A stretch of 64,000 nucleotides of DNA from an uncultured Desulfobacteraceae bacterium (GCA_913060875.1 CAJXSL010000015.1:62001-126000); one strand, 5' to 3'. Positions 44,701-53,299 are shown, counted from the stretch's first letter. Translations and numbers: made by a program. The notes: generated from the letters alone by a model not told the origin.

Positions 44701-45172
44701 GCCGGTTGCTGGCCGAGAGCACCACCGTGTAGCGGCCGGGTAGCCACCCCGTATCTGTCCAGGGCCGCCAGGCGGCACTGATGCGTGCTTCATGGCTGCT
44801 TTTTTCCAGTTTCAAAAAAACGGTCTGGACGTTGAGCAGTTCCGTATCGTTGAATCGCCAGACAGCACGTATTTCAATAGTGGTTTCTTTCTTCGACGGG
44901 GGGCCTCGCAGGGTCAATTCCCAGGCGATGGCTTCCGTTTGATCCTGGGGATAGGTGTTCGTGTAGGATCGTTTGCCAAGCGGCTTACCCGGTCCGTCCG
45001 TGGGGTAAAAACGCAATTCCCGACCAATGGATCCGATTGTAAATGCACGCCCCTTACGATCAAGGTAAGGATGGTCTATCCGGTAGCTGCAGGCCCACAT
45101 ACTGCCCAAGCCAGCCAAACCGATGGCCAGAATGTTGATAATTATCCGTCGGCGAGTCCATAACCGTTGCAT
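41789..45172 (-). CDS. WD40-repeat protein with C-terminal caspase-like peptidase domain
   Basis: The 1127-residue protein starts with a membrane anchor or lipoprotein-like signal (IIINILAIGLAGLGSMWAC). WD40-type repeats cover roughly 190-740 (for example YLVTASNDKTVRLWDLNRYR). A C-terminal caspase-like peptidase C14 domain (about 860-1127) has catalytic His952 in LASHGFSD and catalytic Cys1017 in MVDTCHSQA, with the downstream HGLFTYALLKGLAG segment of this family. Such fusions occur in bacteria and are thought to act in regulated proteolysis. The export signal puts it at the periplasmic face or outside, which is unusual for a caspase-like enzyme. The ATG follows GGGGAAAAA. The lipoprotein gene follows 55 bases later. 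Confidence 0.9.
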   Translation of the reverse strand: MQRLWTRRRIIINILAIGLAGLGSMWACSYRIDHPYLDRKGRAFTIGSIGRELRFYPTDGPGKPLGKRSYTNTYPQDQTEAIAWELTLRGPPSKKETTIEIRAVWRFNDTELLNVQTVFLKLEKSSHEARISAAWRPWTDTGWLPGRYTVVLSASNRQLVSGQFQVAASAGYRPRVPLRRPIFRLNTTNHHACLNEIETDQNNQYLVTASNDKTVRLWDLNRYRLLRVLRPPIGDGAEGRIRTVAISTDAKVIACGGQTGKSWHMSHVVYIFDRARGVLIKTLKGFPHSIQDLAFSQDRQFLVVFYGDGLRVYTYPGWDLVDQVGIPYRWVTRADINTKNELALATFDGHLLVYRIEGGRIVHKATESTRSGRNPISIRYSPDSQNLAVTFRDTKDIDVYSADTLRYLYSPICAGIERFLISAVWSSDGRSLYAGGVHEEYMAPEGKREKLFPIFCWGRRGKGERRALPIGQIGINTLCALKDGRIVYGLYDGAWGILNPEHEKAFSHPPSILHFRKLRKRCRMSPDASKVFYQSDPYPNSGFVFDIRKGRVVSWMDIAGKAPFIYPRVNHPRLDIRRWKHKRYPRLDGKPLFYHKGEISRCLAIEAEGSRFILGTNHHIYCFNPNGDILWRVPVPSVTRAVNISENGKIAVGHIGDGTIRWYRMQDGKEFLAFYPHPDGERWIAWTPDGYYMCSPHGDDLIGWHLNNGKDSAADFYTAIQFERLLYMPNYIKTSFKRLGDRQSMIREDKNLQFSIHQLTQILPPRITIVHPEPGFRTHSETLRMKFRIDRTGRSMKNYTIYLNNIPLTPARERAIIGAGDRFDHEIDLPLHQTENFLRIESTGGHSMGIAETHFYTSKTQPVVKGDLYLLAIGINHFSRMPTSSLSFAVNDAQKLAERFKAEAGRTFRRVHVRTITDNSPIKPTKRAIMDQLSFFKAAGPYDTAILFLASHGFSDSAGNYYMVPCDGTFADIRRIVKPRSRGVVPVGEVDSLIGWRVFFDILRAIPGKRLLMVDTCHSQAIAGNFDMYALAKRSASSSFALMTASKDNEASQEFPAIKHGLFTYALLKGLAGEGDRDRDRQIVLSELYRYTVDFVSRHHNVVLGTQTPQMESPDELLEMALGITAK

Positions 45173-45624
45173 TTTTTCCCCGATATATCTGGCGGTCTGA
45201 AATAAAACGCGAACGATCGCATCAGCAATTCGAAGAAATCAAACGGATGGGATTTATAAGTAGGGCAATAGGTTCTAGAGAGAGGGATAGAAAGGAATCA
45301 GATTTGAGGGCCAACCATCTGGTCCGATGGTCCTGCCCTCATTTGGTACACAGTTCCTGCATTCGGCCAGCTAATGACAACACCCCAAGGTGTTGCCATC
45401 ATTCCAAGTAGCAATACCCAGCGCTTTAGTTATCTATTTTGAAAAATAATAAACGCATTTACATTGTCAATCATTTCATCCTTATTCGTCTCCCCTATTA
45501 TGCGAATTTAGGATAAACACCTATGAAACAATATAGCTTCGAAACCGTCAACAGAATGGCCGGCGTCTGCGACGATAATGCTTGCCATGATGCTCATTTC
45601 ATAAACCAATGATCATGACGATCA
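45173..45624. other. Intergenic region between the caspase gene and the acyl-CoA block
   Basis: About 450 bases, AT-rich, with no gene. A 7-bp stem hairpin (CAACACC ccaa GGTGTTG, 45378-45395) is the only structure seen; it has no following T run, so it is not a clear terminator. It may hold the caspase promoter. Confidence 0.45.
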
Positions 45625-47295
45625 TCAGGTTTGATCTAAAGCCATCTTGCGAACATCCTTCCGCATAATTTTGCCCACCGCCGTCTTGGGCAGTTCCTGG
45701 ATCACGACGATCTCTTGGGGAACTTTATAGGCGGCCAGTACTTCGCGGCAATAGCCCCTGATCTCGGCTTCGGTCGGTTCCAGCCCCGGAACGGGAACCA
45801 CATAAGCCTTGACGGTTTCCCCCCTGTAAGGATCGGGCACACCGACCGTGCACGCTTCCAAAACCTTTTCGTGCCCCATCAGGACCTCATCGACCTCCTT
45901 GGGATAAATATTGTATCCGCCTGCTACGATCATATCTTTTTTGCGGTCCACGATGGATAGATAGCCATCCGCGTCCATCCGCCCCACATCGCCTAAGTAG
46001 AGCCAGCCGTCTTTGAGCACTTCGGCCGTCTCATCGGGCTTGTTGTAGTACCCTTTCATGACCTGGGGCCCCCGGATACAGATCTCCCCTTCCCGATCAG
46101 GTTCCGTTATGTCTTCACCGGTTTCCAGATCGACAAGTTTCATATCCGTGTTGGGCAGAGGAATGCCCACCGTCCCGATTTTCACCTGACCGTGCCAGGG
46201 CGTGCAGGTCGCAAAAGCCGTATTTTCCGTGGCCCCGTAAACATCGTGAATGATGGCGCCGTAGAGATCCTGCAATTGATTCAAGGTGTCCTCGGCCAGG
46301 GGGGCGGCACCCCCGAAATAGCCCTTCACATGGGAAAGATCCAATTTACGGAAGGGTTCGTGCGCCAGTAAGCCCACATAAATCGTGGGGACCCCGGGGA
46401 GGAAGGTCGGTTTGAATTTCTTCAGCATCTTGGTGATCACGGCCGGTTCCGGACGCGGTATCATGACACCGGTCCAGCCGTTCCAGATGAGGAGGTTCTG
46501 GCTGACGGAATAACCGGCCGAGTGGAAAATCGGATAGATGCCCAACAGCCGCTCGGGAGCGCCGTAGGGCAGATCAGGAAACCAGGCGCTGAACTGCTGG
46601 ACCACCGAAGAGATATTGGCGTGCGTCAATTCGGCCCCCTTACTGACCCCGGTGGTTCCCCCGGTATAGAGCAATGCCGCGGTTTCATCCCAGACCGCCT
46701 TGCTCGCTACCGGGGTGTCCGGATAGCGGGCCATCAGTTGCATGAAGGGAAGCACCCCTTCGTGGGGAGCATCTTTGCGGTACATGGCCTTTTTCACAAG
46801 GGGAAAAAGCTGTTTGACCGGAAACGGCAGATAGTCGTTGATATGGCAGGTGATAACAGTTTTGATGCGTGTCTGGGCTTTGATTTTCAGGACCCGGGGA
46901 AGTAGCAGATCCAGAGTCACCAGAGTTGTTGTTTCCGAATCTTTGAGTTGATGCAACAACTCGCGCTCGGTATAAAGCGGATTGTTCATGACCGTGACGG
47001 CACCGAGTTTGTAAACGGCACAGTTGGCGATCACCAGCTGGGGAATATTGGGCAGCAGCATCCCCACCTTGTCTCCCTTGGTCACCCCCAGGCCTTGCAG
47101 GGCATTGGCGAAAATGTTCACCAGACGGTTGAACTGCCGGTAGGTAATCTTGGTGCCCATGTAAATAAAAGCAATATTATCGGGGAAGTCCCGGGCAGTC
47201 CGTTCCAATACTTCCGGCATGGTCACCGATTCGATAGCCACTTCCGGGGGCGTGCCTTGAGGGTACCATTGGTGCCAAACACGATCAAATCCCAT
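45625..47295 (-). CDS. fadD: Long-chain fatty acid-CoA ligase (AMP-forming)
   Basis: The 556-residue enzyme activates a carboxylic acid to its CoA thioester via an acyl-AMP. It has the P-loop LLYTGGTTGVSKGAELTH, the adenylate-binding block GDVGRMDADGYLSIVDRKKDMI and the C-terminal catalytic lysine region KTAVGKIMRKDVR. There is no membrane segment. AAGGAGGAGG precedes the ATG. It is the last gene of the minus-strand acyl-CoA block and is separated from its upstream neighbour by the MITE-like element, which could interrupt or modulate read-through. The acyl substrate is not fixed by sequence. Confidence 0.9.
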   Translation of the reverse strand: MGFDRVWHQWYPQGTPPEVAIESVTMPEVLERTARDFPDNIAFIYMGTKITYRQFNRLVNIFANALQGLGVTKGDKVGMLLPNIPQLVIANCAVYKLGAVTVMNNPLYTERELLHQLKDSETTTLVTLDLLLPRVLKIKAQTRIKTVITCHINDYLPFPVKQLFPLVKKAMYRKDAPHEGVLPFMQLMARYPDTPVASKAVWDETAALLYTGGTTGVSKGAELTHANISSVVQQFSAWFPDLPYGAPERLLGIYPIFHSAGYSVSQNLLIWNGWTGVMIPRPEPAVITKMLKKFKPTFLPGVPTIYVGLLAHEPFRKLDLSHVKGYFGGAAPLAEDTLNQLQDLYGAIIHDVYGATENTAFATCTPWHGQVKIGTVGIPLPNTDMKLVDLETGEDITEPDREGEICIRGPQVMKGYYNKPDETAEVLKDGWLYLGDVGRMDADGYLSIVDRKKDMIVAGGYNIYPKEVDEVLMGHEKVLEACTVGVPDPYRGETVKAYVVPVPGLEPTEAEIRGYCREVLAAYKVPQEIVVIQELPKTAVGKIMRKDVRKMALDQT

Positions 47296-47364
47296 AACCT
47301 CCTCCTTTGGCGTATAATGTAACCTTTCTGGTCAGGTTCGGTTTCAGGCGTCTGCCGGCTACTA

Positions 47365-47510
47365 TAGTGTCCGTCCATAAATGGTAGATTTTGTTTCCTG
47401 GCAAGGCCCGAGCGCGTTTTCAACCGGAGGAATAGTCGGCTATTGCGAGGATTGAAAACGAGCGAGAACGCCGCCAGGGGCCGAAAGATGTCATTTATGG
47501 ATGGACACTA
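47365..47510. mobile_element. MITE-like 146-bp palindromic element
   Basis: The element is an almost perfect inverted repeat: TAGTGTCCGTCCATAAATGG on the left and its near complement CATTTATGGATGGACACTA on the right, with an inner inverted segment around CGTTTTCAA and GGAATAGTCGGCTATT. It carries no ORF. Outer TA dinucleotides could be a target duplication, as in IS630/Tc1-like transposition. The right end supplies the TAG stop codon of the adjacent enoyl-CoA hydratase gene. Solo or diverged ends occur at 27439 and 48530. Confidence 0.75.
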
Positions 47511-48263
47511 CCCTAACAGTTTTCCGATGGCCTTCCGGTGGCCATCCGACAACAGCATGAGCGGCTGCATGTGGGCCTCGATATCCAGGACTGTCTGCAA
47601 ATCCAATCGGCGTGCCCGATTCAGATTCCGTTTGGTCAGCGCCAGGGCCTTGGGCGGGGCCTTGGCGATCCGGGCGGCCAGAGCCATCACCTCGTCATCG
47701 ATCTTCTCCCGGGGCACCACCCGGTTGACCAGGCCCATCGCCAGCGCCTGGTTGGCATCGAGGATATCGCCGGTCAGGGCAAATTCGCGGGCCCGGGCCA
47801 GTCCGACACGCTCGGTGAGAAAATAGGTCACCCCCATGTCCGGCACCGCGCCAAGGCGGATAAACCCGCAGCAGAATTTGGCCTGGTCCGTGGCGATGGT
47901 GATATCCGAGGCCAGGGCCAGGCCCAGGCCGCCTCCGACAGCGTAACCGTCCACCGCCGTGATCACCACCTTCGGCCCCTGGTGTAGATCGAAAAGCAGC
48001 CCATTGATGCGATTCATCAGATCGCAAAGGCCGGCCGGATCCAGGTTGTCGCCCAGCATCGCCAGATCGGCGCCTGTGCAGAAGTGTTCCCCTTCGGCGC
48101 GCAGGACGATAACCGAAATCTGCGGGTCATCCATGAGGCGCTGGATGGTTTCCACCATGGGCTGCCCCGTTGTCAGACTGAGGGCATTCATTTTCTCCGG
48201 GCAATTCATACTGCAACGTGCCACCGCGCCGACCCGCTGCATATCAAAAATATCATCTGTCAT
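47508..48263 (-). CDS. Enoyl-CoA hydratase/isomerase, PaaG-like
   Basis: The 251-residue crotonase-fold enzyme carries the two oxyanion-hole blocks (GEHFCTGADLAML and AVDGYAVGGGLGLALASD). At the catalytic region it reads GAVPDMGVTYFL (Asp142), the PaaG pattern, rather than the paired Glu of classical hydratases, suggesting a double-bond isomerase or unusual hydratase. The stop codon lies inside the right end of the MITE-like element. It belongs to the minus-strand acyl-CoA block and would remodel double bonds during beta-oxidation. Confidence 0.85.
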   Translation of the reverse strand: MTDDIFDMQRVGAVARCSMNCPEKMNALSLTTGQPMVETIQRLMDDPQISVIVLRAEGEHFCTGADLAMLGDNLDPAGLCDLMNRINGLLFDLHQGPKVVITAVDGYAVGGGLGLALASDITIATDQAKFCCGFIRLGAVPDMGVTYFLTERVGLARAREFALTGDILDANQALAMGLVNRVVPREKIDDEVMALAARIAKAPPKALALTKRNLNRARRLDLQTVLDIEAHMQPLMLLSDGHRKAIGKLLG

Positions 48264-48529
48264 TGGGCTGCTCCCTTACCGTAACAAAGCATTTTCCAAA
48301 AAACGGCACCGTTCGCACATACGCTTCCCCGGCCGAACACATGCTACCGCTCCCGGTCTTCGACCCGATGGAGAGCGTCCAAACCACAGCCAATCTCCAC
48401 CCACCCGCTGTTTTGTACTATAAATTTTGAATATGATTCATTCCAACCAAAAACAATTGTCTGAGGGAACGGCATCGCCATGCCCAAATTCAACCCAAAA
48501 GGACTTATTTATGTCGGTATTAAATGGTT

Positions 48530-48557
48530 AAAAGATGCCATTTGCGGATGGGCACTA
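48530..48557. repeat. Diverged MITE-like end at the stop of the CoA-racemase gene
   Basis: AAAAGATGCCATTTGCGGATGGGCACTA matches the right end of the 146-bp element (47483-47510) at 23 of 28 bases. Again its last TAG (minus strand) is the gene's stop codon. The rest of the element is not visible, so it is a solo remnant. Confidence 0.5.
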
Positions 48558-49706
48558 AATAATCTCCATCGCATCGAATGCTGCCATTTCCTCCGGGCTA
48601 TACCCAAGCTCTTGAAGAATCGCGGCAGTATCCTGCCCGAAAGCCACCGACGCATTGCGAACCCGTCCGGGCGTATGACTGAGTTTCACCGGCACACCGA
48701 TGGTGGTCTCCGTCTCGCCGGAGGCACCCGGAGCTTCGACAAACATCTCCCGTTCCCGGAACAATGGAAAATCAATGGCTTCGTCGGCCGTCTGGATACC
48801 GCTGATACACAGGTCCAGGTCGGCGAGCGCAGCCTCCCACTGGGCCAATGTTTTTTTTCGGAAAATTTCCCGGAAAGCCGCGATGATTTCCTTGCGTCGG
48901 CTGTCGTCATATTGAAAACCGGCATACTTTTCCAGACCCAACCGCTCGCAGATGGCTTTCCAGAATTTGCTTTCCACCGCCCCCATGGCCAAATGACGGC
49001 CGTCGGCGGTTTCATAAGTGTTGTAGCAGGCATAACGATGGGAAAGCATGTTGTCGCCCCGGCGCGGTGTTCCGCCGGTCAGGGCCTTCCAGTACATGGC
49101 CACGGGCAGCAACCCCACCATGCCGTCGGTCATGGAAATATCCACGTATTGGCCTTGGCCGGTTTTCTCCCGGCTAAACAGCGCCAGCAGGATGCCGATG
49201 GCCGCATTCAGGCCGCCGCCGGCCATATCGGCAATTTGAGGGCCCGGGATGGAGGGTGGGCGGTCGGCCTCGCCGATCATATCGAGGATTCCGGAATAGC
49301 CCAGGTAGTTGATGTCGTGCCCCACGCGATCCCGAAAAGATCCTGTCTGCCCGTAACCGGTCACGGAGCAGTATACGATGTCGGGCTTGACCTCCCGCAC
49401 CTTCTCATAATCAACGCCGAGCCGTTCGACCACCCCGGGACGGAACCCCTCCAGGATCACGTCGGCCCGCGCCGCCAATCTGAAGAATATATCTTTGCCC
49501 GCTTCCGATTTCAGATCGAGGGCCATGTGCTGTTTGTTGCGGCAGACATTGGGCAGGAACAGGCCGTCGGCCGCGTACTGTTTACGGTCCTCGATGGCGA
49601 TGACCCGAGCGCCATGGTCCGCCAGGATCATCGAACAAAACGGGCCGGGCAGCAATCGCGAAAGATCGAGAACCGTTACCCCGGACAGAGCCCCTTGTGT
49701 CGTCAT
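48555..49706 (-). CDS. Alpha-methylacyl-CoA racemase (CaiB/BaiF family)
   Basis: The 383-residue enzyme matches alpha-methylacyl-CoA racemase rather than a CoA transferase: GHDINYLGYSGI with His130, ADMAGGGLNAAIGILLAL with Asp160, and GAVESKFW with Glu245. These correspond to the His126/Asp156/Glu241 catalytic set of the mycobacterial enzyme, shifted by four. It interconverts (R)- and (S)-2-methylacyl-CoA so that a stereospecific dehydrogenase can act. It belongs to the acyl-CoA block, where it implies methyl-branched substrates. AGAGGAAATCACG precedes the ATG. Confidence 0.92.
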   Translation of the reverse strand: MTTQGALSGVTVLDLSRLLPGPFCSMILADHGARVIAIEDRKQYAADGLFLPNVCRNKQHMALDLKSEAGKDIFFRLAARADVILEGFRPGVVERLGVDYEKVREVKPDIVYCSVTGYGQTGSFRDRVGHDINYLGYSGILDMIGEADRPPSIPGPQIADMAGGGLNAAIGILLALFSREKTGQGQYVDISMTDGMVGLLPVAMYWKALTGGTPRRGDNMLSHRYACYNTYETADGRHLAMGAVESKFWKAICERLGLEKYAGFQYDDSRRKEIIAAFREIFRKKTLAQWEAALADLDLCISGIQTADEAIDFPLFREREMFVEAPGASGETETTIGVPVKLSHTPGRVRNASVAFGQDTAAILQELGYSPEEMAAFDAMEII

Positions 49707-49792
49707 CGTGATTTCCTCTTATGAATTTTGGTCATCGCCCCAACACCGAGATTAACACTTGGCTCAAGCCATTCCCGTAAGGACCGGGCGGC

Positions 49793-50752
49793 CTAATGAA
49801 TTTTGTCCAGAGCCTCCTCGGCCTCTACCATCATCCGGTCCAGCAGATCTTTAACCGAGGGGATGTCTTGCACCATCCCGATGCCCTGACCGCAGGCCAC
49901 GATCCCGGCCTCGAGTTGGCCCTGGTCAAACATCTTCTTGGCATTGTCGCCCGAGACCACCGGATAAATCTCCTCGAACCCGGCGCAGGCATCTTCAAGT
50001 TCGGCGCAGCGGTTGGCAGCCGCGTTGTTCCAGACGCGGTGGGTGGCATTCAGTGAGCGCATGATCAACATGGTATCCAGTTCACAGGCCCCCACCAGGG
50101 CATTTTTGAGGTTGTCGTGAATCGGGCATTCCCGGGTGGGCAGCAGACGGGTGCCGATAATGACCGCCTCCCCCCCCAAGGCGAGGACCGCCGCAACCCC
50201 CCGGCCGTCGGATACCCCACCGCCGCCGATGACTGGTAGATCGACGGCATCCGCCACTGTCGGCACCAGAACCATGGTGCCGATATCGAGTTTACCCGTG
50301 GCCCCGCCGTTTTCGTAGCCGACCACCGTAATGACATCGGCCCCCAGGGACTGGGCCTTGCGGGCGTAGCGGACCCCGACGCATTTGTGAATCCATGTCA
50401 TACCGGCGTCCTTGAACCGGACGCTGAGTTCCTCGGGGGCGGCGTGGCCCGATGTTTCCACAATGCCAACGCCTTTTTCAATGAGGATGTCGAGATAGTC
50501 GTTGTTGTCGATGGGCCGCATGGCGGGGAACAGGTTCAGGTTCACGGCAAAGGGCTGGTCGGTCAGTTCCTGGATGCGGTCGATGGCCGCGGCAAATTCT
50601 TCCCGGGAAGCATAAATCGCCGAAGCCAGGACACCCAGGCCGCCGCCATTGGAAACGGCGGCAACGAAATCGGCATTTGATATCCACATCATCGTACCCC
50701 CGACAATGGGATAGCGGATCCCCAGCATTTCCGTAATGCGTGTGCGAATCAT
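49793..50752 (-). CDS. FMN-binding nitronate monooxygenase/FabK-like protein
   Basis: The 319-residue TIM-barrel protein has the FMN phosphate motif GGGVSDGRGVAAVLALGG and the TGH-like GHAAPEEL block. In place of the usual EAGGHxG it reads ENGGATGKLD, so the catalytic His of nitronate monooxygenases is missing; a reductase or another FMN role is possible. It sits between the racemase and two acyl-CoA dehydrogenases, so a step on unsaturated or branched acyl-CoA is plausible. Annotation as nitronate monooxygenase should be treated with caution. Confidence 0.8.
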   Translation of the reverse strand: MIRTRITEMLGIRYPIVGGTMMWISNADFVAAVSNGGGLGVLASAIYASREEFAAAIDRIQELTDQPFAVNLNLFPAMRPIDNNDYLDILIEKGVGIVETSGHAAPEELSVRFKDAGMTWIHKCVGVRYARKAQSLGADVITVVGYENGGATGKLDIGTMVLVPTVADAVDLPVIGGGGVSDGRGVAAVLALGGEAVIIGTRLLPTRECPIHDNLKNALVGACELDTMLIMRSLNATHRVWNNAAANRCAELEDACAGFEEIYPVVSGDNAKKMFDQGQLEAGIVACGQGIGMVQDIPSVKDLLDRMMVEAEEALDKIH

Positions 50753-50818
50753 CAGAATCTCCCTATCTTATAGTGAGTCAATTACCTCGGCTAACGGAAA
50801 AAGATAACATCATCCATA

Positions 50819-51961
50819 CTAAAGCCCCATGAACTTGGCGGCGATCCCCTTCATGATTTCATTGGTTCCGGCGAAAATGGACATGACCCGGGCATCCCGC
50901 AGGCCGCGCACCAGCGGACAGGCCTCGGTGCTGCCGGACTCACCGACGATATCCAGGCAGCGATTCGCAACCCGGCTGCCCAACTCGGTGCACCAGTATT
51001 TGGCCATGGACGTTTCGACGATGACATTGCGGCCTTCCACGTGATCGGCCACCAGCTTGTCAACGAAAGTCCGTCCCAGGTTGACGTCGGTGGCCATTTC
51101 CACCAGGGCAAACTGCACGGCCTGGGACCGGCTCAGAGGCCTTCCGCCCGAGGAGATTTCCTTGCAGTAAGTCGTGGTCCAGTCGAGCATGAATTCGGCC
51201 CCGGCCACACCCATGATCGCGCAAACAAGCCGCTCCTGCTGCAGTTTATCCATGAGCATGAGAAATCCCATGCCTTTGTCCCCCAAACGGTTGGCCCGGG
51301 GAATGCGGCAGTCCGAGAAAAACAATTCGGCCGTATCCTGGCTGTAGAGCCCCATCTTGTCGAGCTGGTTGCCCTTCTTGAACCCGGGAGTGCCGTCTTC
51401 CACCAGGTAGAGGGAAATGGCCTGGTGGGGATTGGCCTCGGCCGGATCTTTGGCCGCAACAATCACCAGGTCGCAGAGAATCCCGTTGGAAATAAAGGTT
51501 TTAGCGCCGTTGAGCACCACCTGATCGCCGTCTTCCTCGGCGGTGGCCACCATGCTGCTCAAGTCGCTGCCGGCCCCCGGTTCGGTCATGGCCACGGCGG
51601 TGACGATATCGCCTGAGGCACAGCCGGGAAGGTATTTTTCTTTCTGGGATGCATTGCCGTAAGAGGCGATGTAGGGCACGACAATGTCGCTGTGCAGCGG
51701 TGCGGCCAGCCCGCCGTGGTTGGTCCGGGATATCTCTTCGATACCGATAACGCCGTACCGGAAATCACCACCCAAACCACCATAGGATTCAGGCAGGGAC
51801 GTGCAGAGAAATCCCTCCCGGCCCATTTTCCGCCAGACGTCCCGGGAAACCTTATGATCGGCCTCCCATTGATCGATATGGGGCACGACTTCCCGGTCCA
51901 TGAAGGATCGCAGGCGCATGCGAAAGTCCGTGTGTGCATCCGTATACTGGAGAATTTCCAT
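50819..51961 (-). CDS. Acyl-CoA dehydrogenase
   Basis: The 380-residue FAD enzyme has the family blocks TEPGAGSDLS and NGAKTFISNG. The usual C-terminal loop Glu (YEGTNEIQ) is Ala here (IFAGTNEIMK), while Glu268 (YCKEISS) lies where isovaleryl- and long-chain-type enzymes place the base, so it resembles those. It would make 2,3-enoyl-CoA; an ETF partner is not in the window. AGAGGGTAGCCTG precedes the ATG. It is one of two adjacent dehydrogenases, 12 bases apart. Confidence 0.88.
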   Translation of the reverse strand: MEILQYTDAHTDFRMRLRSFMDREVVPHIDQWEADHKVSRDVWRKMGREGFLCTSLPESYGGLGGDFRYGVIGIEEISRTNHGGLAAPLHSDIVVPYIASYGNASQKEKYLPGCASGDIVTAVAMTEPGAGSDLSSMVATAEEDGDQVVLNGAKTFISNGILCDLVIVAAKDPAEANPHQAISLYLVEDGTPGFKKGNQLDKMGLYSQDTAELFFSDCRIPRANRLGDKGMGFLMLMDKLQQERLVCAIMGVAGAEFMLDWTTTYCKEISSGGRPLSRSQAVQFALVEMATDVNLGRTFVDKLVADHVEGRNVIVETSMAKYWCTELGSRVANRCLDIVGESGSTEACPLVRGLRDARVMSIFAGTNEIMKGIAAKFMGL

Positions 51962-51973
51962 CAGGCTACCCTC

Positions 51974-53122
51974 TTATTTGATCTTGCCGATAACACGGCC
52001 GGCAATTTTGTTCTTCAGATGAATCGTTCCACCCAGGGTCAGGTCGGCGACCTTGGCATCGCGATAAAAGCGCTCCACCTCGGACTCTTTCATGTAGCCA
52101 TAGCCACCGAAAAGCTGAATGGCTTCGTCGGCCACGGCCACGGCCGCCTTGGCGGCGGTGATGCGGGCCATGACGCCCAGGCGGTCCAGCCCTTTGCCCG
52201 CATCGCCGCAACGTGCCGCGCCATAGGTCATCAGACGGGCCTGCTCGACCTGCAGCGCCATGCCGGCAATCTTCTGCCGGGTAACCTCGAAAGCCGCCAG
52301 CTTGCGCTGGAACTGCTCGCGCTCCCTGACGTAGGCCAGGGCCCGGTCCAGAGCCCCGGCCGCCGTTCCCAGGCATTGCCCTGCGATCAGAATACCGGTT
52401 TCCTCGATAATAGTCTCGGCCTGGGGAAGCCCCCGGCCTTCTTTTCCCAGCAGATTGGCAGCCGGAAGATGTACATCGGTGAAAACCAGATCGGCACATG
52501 CCACCATGTTGCCCCCGAGTCTTCTTTCGGCATCCCGAATCGTGAGGCCTTCCTGATCGGCATCCACCAGGAAAAGACTCAACCCTTTTCCCGGTGATGC
52601 TTCCGGGTCGGTGCGGCCTAAGATCAGGTAGACGCCGGCGGCACCACCGTTCCAGACATGGGATTTGGTACCGTTGATTACCCAGTGACCGTCTTTCTTT
52701 TCCGCTACGGTAGCAACGCCTGCCAGATCACCGCCGCATTCGGATTCGAAAAACCCAAACCCGCATTGCATTTCCCCCTCGGCGATGCGCGGCAAGTAGG
52801 CTTTCTTTTGATCGGCATCGCCGTAACGCACCAGGCCTTCGGCCCCGCTGGTCGCCATGGCCAGGGCCATGCCGATGCTCGAATCCTTGCGGCAGAAGGC
52901 CTCGGCGATCAGGCAGGCCTCCAGCATTCCCAAACCACCGCCGGAAAATTCCTCTGGTAAATGGACGCCCACAAACCCTAAATCGGCCGCTTTTTTCCAG
53001 ATATCATGGGGGAAGGCATTGGCGTTTTCCAACGCCAGCGCCTGATCCTTGTCGAACTCTCCTTTGGCGAATTCCGACGCCGCCTTCAGGATTTCCTTCT
53101 GCGATTTATCCAGTGTCACCAT
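51974..53122 (-). CDS. Acyl-CoA dehydrogenase, second copy
   Basis: The 382-residue FAD enzyme includes GFGFFESECGGDLAG and NGTKSHVWNGG. The C-terminal loop is GGTIHLKNKIAG (no Glu) and the likely base is Glu267 in YVREREQF, the IVD/LCAD-type position. It differs substantially from the neighbouring copy, so the two may differ in chain length or branching preference. AAGGAGTGGAGCT precedes the ATG. Confidence 0.88.
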   Translation of the reverse strand: MVTLDKSQKEILKAASEFAKGEFDKDQALALENANAFPHDIWKKAADLGFVGVHLPEEFSGGGLGMLEACLIAEAFCRKDSSIGMALAMATSGAEGLVRYGDADQKKAYLPRIAEGEMQCGFGFFESECGGDLAGVATVAEKKDGHWVINGTKSHVWNGGAAGVYLILGRTDPEASPGKGLSLFLVDADQEGLTIRDAERRLGGNMVACADLVFTDVHLPAANLLGKEGRGLPQAETIIEETGILIAGQCLGTAAGALDRALAYVREREQFQRKLAAFEVTRQKIAGMALQVEQARLMTYGAARCGDAGKGLDRLGVMARITAAKAAVAVADEAIQLFGGYGYMKESEVERFYRDAKVADLTLGGTIHLKNKIAGRVIGKIK

Positions 53123-53299
53123 AGCTCCACTCCTTGTCAGGCCTGGTCGGCAGCAATGTCAGCCGCCAAAAGCTTTCGGGCCAACCCATGACGTTCAAAT
53201 CCAGACACGACGAACCGCTTTTCCCCATCGGCAGATCATGTACTGTTTCAGCACGCGATCATGACCCGTTACATTCCTCTGGCATGGGCCGTCACGGGA

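Noticed and set aside
45378-45395. Hairpin CAACACC-ccaa-GGTGTTG as a terminator
   Set aside because: No T run follows on either strand, so it does not meet the criteria for a rho-independent terminator.
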